A DNA stretch of 7,282 nt from Paludibacteraceae bacterium (GTDB lineage: Bacteria > Bacteroidota > Bacteroidia > Bacteroidales > Paludibacteraceae): positions 1 through 7,282 of the forward strand of contig JALNVE010000164.1 in assembly GCA_023227695.1 (NCBI GenBank). The letters run 5' to 3'. Below the pieces are notes generated by a model. It had not been told where the DNA came from. It saw only the letters and a program-made list of their open reading frames with translations, and did not search any database. Positions 5,002-7,282 of the stretch are shown here, in pieces. The position numbers and the translations under genes were made by a program. Position 1 is the first letter of the stretch, and each line of letters starts with the position of its first letter.

Positions 5002-7017
5002 ATGGAAATGTTGAAGCTGGTAAAGAATGATCCCTATTTGCAACCCTATAATGATGCTATTTATGGACGTTACAAGTATTATGTAAAAAAAATGTCAGAG
5101 CTTACGTCTGGCAATATGTCATTATCTGATTTTGCAACAGGTTATCTTTATTTTGGTTTGCAAAAAATGCCTAAGAAATGGGTTTTTCGTGAATGGGCAC
5201 CTAATGCTACATGCATCTATTTAATAGGAACCTTCAATAATTGGGAAGAGCGTCCTGAATATAAGTTGGAAAAATTGAAAAATGGGGTTTGGCAACTGGA
5301 AGTGCCTGAGGATGCTATACATCATGAGGATCTTTATAAGATGAAGGTCTATTGGGATGGTGGCTGTGGTGAGAGAATTCCAGCATGGGCCAAACGAGTA
5401 GTGCAGGATGATAACACTAAGATTTTCAGTGCGCAGGTTTGGTACCCTAAGAGTCCCTATAAATTTAAAATTAAAAAATTCAAACCGAATGTTTCTCCTT
5501 TGCTGATCTATGAGTGCCATGTAGGTATGTCTGGAGAAGAGGAGAAGGTGAGTTCTTATCGTGAATTTAAGGATATAGTGTTGCCTCGAATAAAGGCGGA
5601 TGGATATAACTGTGTTCAGATTATGGCCATTCAGGAGCATCCTTATTATGGTTCGTTCGGTTATCATGTTTCAAACTTTTTTGCTGCCTCTTCTCGTTTC
5701 GGTACACCTGATGAATTGAAAGAGTTGATTGATGCTGCTCACGAGATGGGTTTGGCCGTGATTATGGACTTGGTTCATTCTCACGCTGTGAAGAATGAGG
5801 TGGAAGGTTTGGGTTGTTTGGATGGTTCTCGTTATCAATATTTCCATGAAGGAGAAAGAGGTGAACACAAACAATGGGATTCTCTTTGTTTTAATTATGG
5901 TAAAAATGAGGTGATCCATTTTCTTCTTTCCAATTGTAAATTCTGGTTGGAAGAGTATAAGTTTGACGGATTTCGTTTTGATGGTGTGACTTCCATGATT
6001 TTTAGAGACCATGGCATGGGTTCTATCTTTGGAAGTTATGAAAATTACTATAATTTGAATCAGGATGGCGATGCAATCTGCTATTTGACATTGGCCAACG
6101 AGTTAATTCGTGAAGTTAATCCTCGTGCCATCACTATAGCCGAAGAGGTGAGCGGCATGCCTGGTGTGGCAGCTAAAATTGAAGATGGTGGTATTGGATT
6201 TGGTTATCGTTTGGCAATGGGTATTCCTGATTTCTGGATCAAGACGATTAAGGAGTGCAAGGATGAAGATTGGAAGCCGGGCCATATCCTTTGGGTATTG
6301 ACCAACCATCGCCAAGATGAGAAGACTATCAATTACGCAGAGAGTCATGATCAAGCCTTAGTGGGCGATAAAACGTTGATTTTCCATTTGGCCGACTCGG
6401 ATATGTATTGGCACATGTCGAAGGTTTGTGGAGGAACTACAATTCGTATGGACCGAGCCATCGCTTTGCATAAGATGATTCGTTTGATAACCATAGCTTC
6501 GATCAACGCAGGTTACCTCAATTTTATGGGAAATGAATTTGGTCATCCTGAGTGGATTGATTTCCCTAGAGAGGGTAACGGATGGTCTTACAAGTATGCC
6601 CGCAGACAGTGGCATTTGGAGGAAGATCATGACCTGAAATATCATTATTTAGGCGATTTTGACCGTGAAATGGTTGAATTGATCAGCAGTGAGAAGAAGA
6701 TGAATGAGTCTCCAGTAGATGTGCTGTGGGATAAATCGGACGACCAAGTTTTGGCTTTCCGTAGAAAGAATTTGGTGTTCGTATTTAATTTTAATCCAGT
6801 TAAATCGTTTACTGATTATGGAATTTTGACAGAAACAGGTCGTTACGATATGGTTCTGGATACGGATGCGACACGTTTTGGAGGTTTTGGTATGATTGAT
6901 GACAAACAGCCTCATTATACTATTCCAAATCAAGATTCTAATCAAAAGAAGGGTTGGCTGAAACTATATATCCCATCACGAAGTGCTTTCGTGTTGAGAT
7001 TTGCTGATAAAGACTGA
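5002..7017 (+). CDS. glgB: 1,4-alpha-glucan branching enzyme (GH13_8, eukaryote-like)
   Basis: This 671-residue enzyme makes alpha-1,6 branches in glycogen by cutting and transferring alpha-1,4 chains (EC 2.4.1.18), in the cytoplasm. An N-terminal helical segment is followed by a CBM48 domain (about residues 60-150, starting around REWAPNA with GTFNNWEE). The GH13 barrel follows with all four conserved regions: DLVHSH (Asp256, His261), GFRFDGVTSM (nucleophile Asp327), IAEEVSGMPG (acid/base Glu381) and YAESHDQALVGDK (His449, Asp450). YLNFMGNEFGHPEWIDFPR and the C-terminal beta domain, ending YIPSRSAFVLRF, complete it. These stretches resemble the human/yeast GBE1 type much more than the E. coli GlgB type, a form known in Bacteroides. 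I prefer ATG 5002; a TTG at 4996 and an ATG at 5008 are in the same frame. A terminator follows at 7081. No other glycogen gene is adjacent. Confidence 0.96.
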   Translation: MEMLKLVKNDPYLQPYNDAIYGRYKYYVKKMSELTSGNMSLSDFATGYLYFGLQKMPKKWVFREWAPNATCIYLIGTFNNWEERPEYKLEKLKNGVWQLEVPEDAIHHEDLYKMKVYWDGGCGERIPAWAKRVVQDDNTKIFSAQVWYPKSPYKFKIKKFKPNVSPLLIYECHVGMSGEEEKVSSYREFKDIVLPRIKADGYNCVQIMAIQEHPYYGSFGYHVSNFFAASSRFGTPDELKELIDAAHEMGLAVIMDLVHSHAVKNEVEGLGCLDGSRYQYFHEGERGEHKQWDSLCFNYGKNEVIHFLLSNCKFWLEEYKFDGFRFDGVTSMIFRDHGMGSIFGSYENYYNLNQDGDAICYLTLANELIREVNPRAITIAEEVSGMPGVAAKIEDGGIGFGYRLAMGIPDFWIKTIKECKDEDWKPGHILWVLTNHRQDEKTINYAESHDQALVGDKTLIFHLADSDMYWHMSKVCGGTTIRMDRAIALHKMIRLITIASINAGYLNFMGNEFGHPEWIDFPREGNGWSYKYARRQWHLEEDHDLKYHYLGDFDREMVELISSEKKMNESPVDVLWDKSDDQVLAFRRKNLVFVFNFNPVKSFTDYGILTETGRYDMVLDTDATRFGGFGMIDDKQPHYTIPNQDSNQKKGWLKLYIPSRSAFVLRFADKD

Positions 7018-7080
7018 TTTTGTAAGTTAGTTGCAACTCATAATAGAGTTTGTCCAACAATTACTAATCCTCATCAAACA

Positions 7081-7112
7081 AAAAAGGTTGTGTCAAATGG
7101 CACAACCTTTTT
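7081..7112. terminator. Intrinsic terminator after the branching enzyme gene
   Basis: AAAAAGGTTGTG (7081-7092) pairs perfectly with CACAACCTTTTT (7101-7112). A further T-G wobble and C-G pair leave an AAAT tetraloop. The stem lies 63 bases after the glgB stop codon and ends in a T-tract on the plus strand. The A-run on the left side means it could also act on the other strand. Confidence 0.9.
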
Positions 7113-7225
7113 CTCGCTACGTCCCATTAGAAGCATGCCTCTGGCTTGCAAGGGTAAGCGTGGATCAGCGGATAGGTGGGGTTGGTATAGCGACAAGAAT
7201 ATTCCCCAAAATTCATGAATAGCAT
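7113..7225. other. GC-richer non-coding patch between terminator and next gene
   Basis: By my count, positions 7116-7201 are about 53 percent GC, in sharp contrast to the AT-rich gaps elsewhere. The patch can form GCA-T-GCC / GGC-T-TGC (7133-7149) and a longer-range TGGGG (7177-7181) / CCCCA (7204-7208) pairing. Frames through it on both strands are short and lack recognisable protein features. It may be a small structured RNA or a remnant of a lost element. I recognise no RNA family. Confidence 0.35.
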
Positions 7226-7233
7226 TATCTTTG
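7226..7233 (+). promoter_or_regulatory. -7 promoter element directly before the right-edge gene
   Basis: TATCTTTG matches the Bacteroidota TAnnTTTG consensus exactly and ends four bases before the ATG at 7238. No TTTG is seen at the expected -33 position around 7201. If it is used, transcription would start at or within a few bases of the start codon, giving a leaderless or nearly leaderless mRNA. Confidence 0.55.
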
Positions 7234-7237
7234 CGGA

Positions 7238-7282
7238 ATGAAAACAGATCAACTATTAAGAGAGATATTGCCAAGCGTAAAA
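7238..7282 (+). CDS. Start of an unidentified gene running off the right edge (partial)
   Basis: An ATG at 7238 opens a frame that continues to the window end and begins MKTDQLLREILPSVK. It looks like a normal cytoplasmic protein N-terminus, with no signal peptide. The exact TAnnTTTG element four bases upstream supports the start. Fifteen residues do not allow a family call. It lies beyond the glgB terminator and is probably transcribed independently. Confidence 0.6.
   Translation, partial: MKTDQLLREILPSVK

Noticed and set aside
4983..5030. Fifteen-codon frame overlapping the branching enzyme start, considered as a leader peptide
   Set aside because: It has no run of regulatory codons and no terminator/antiterminator structure around it; chance is the simplest explanation.
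5221..5667. 148-codon minus-strand frame inside the branching enzyme gene
   Set aside because: It is antisense to conserved GH13 and CBM48 coding sequence and shows no recognisable motif.
7031..7274. Short frames on both strands across the terminator and GC-rich patch
   Set aside because: Both run through the terminator stem and lack recognisable domains or start signals.

Overview
The window looks like chromosomal DNA from a Bacteroidota species, most likely the order Bacteroidales. Four things point there: low GC, starts without Shine-Dalgarno sequences, Bacteroides-type promoter elements (TTTG about 25 bases before TAnnTTTG), and a secreted protein ending in a type IX secretion (T9SS) type B sorting domain. 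I cannot name a genus from sequence alone.

Layout. The left edge (1-38, minus) probably holds the first codons of a gene running off the window. A strong bidirectional hairpin terminator (151-182) separates it from a large minus-strand gene (203-2884) for an 893-residue exported multidomain T9SS cargo. A divergent, very AT-rich intergenic region (2885-3356) carries a good promoter for a rightward two-gene operon: a DUF2461/TIGR02453 protein (3357-4028), then, three bases later, a YhcH/YjgK/YiaL (DUF386) cupin-like protein (4032-4478). A second AT-rich gap (4479-5001) holds hairpins and a 9-bp tandem repeat. It leads to a complete 1,4-alpha-glucan branching enzyme of the eukaryote-like GH13_8 type (5002-7017). 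A strong terminator follows (7081-7112), then a GC-richer non-coding patch, then the first 15 codons of another rightward gene (7238-7282), apparently with almost no leader.

Function. The genes do not form one pathway. The branching enzyme belongs to glycogen synthesis and stands alone here, with no other glycogen gene in view. The secreted cargo is a separate transcription unit with no recognisable PorP/SprF-type partner beside it. The DUF2461-YhcH pair is a compact operon of poorly understood cytoplasmic proteins. I see no phage, IS, CRISPR, tRNA or rRNA feature, and no convincing new defence or biosynthetic system. The points most worth a second look are the repeat architecture of the cargo, the shared words and tandem repeat in the two AT-rich gaps, and the GC-rich patch after the branching enzyme gene.
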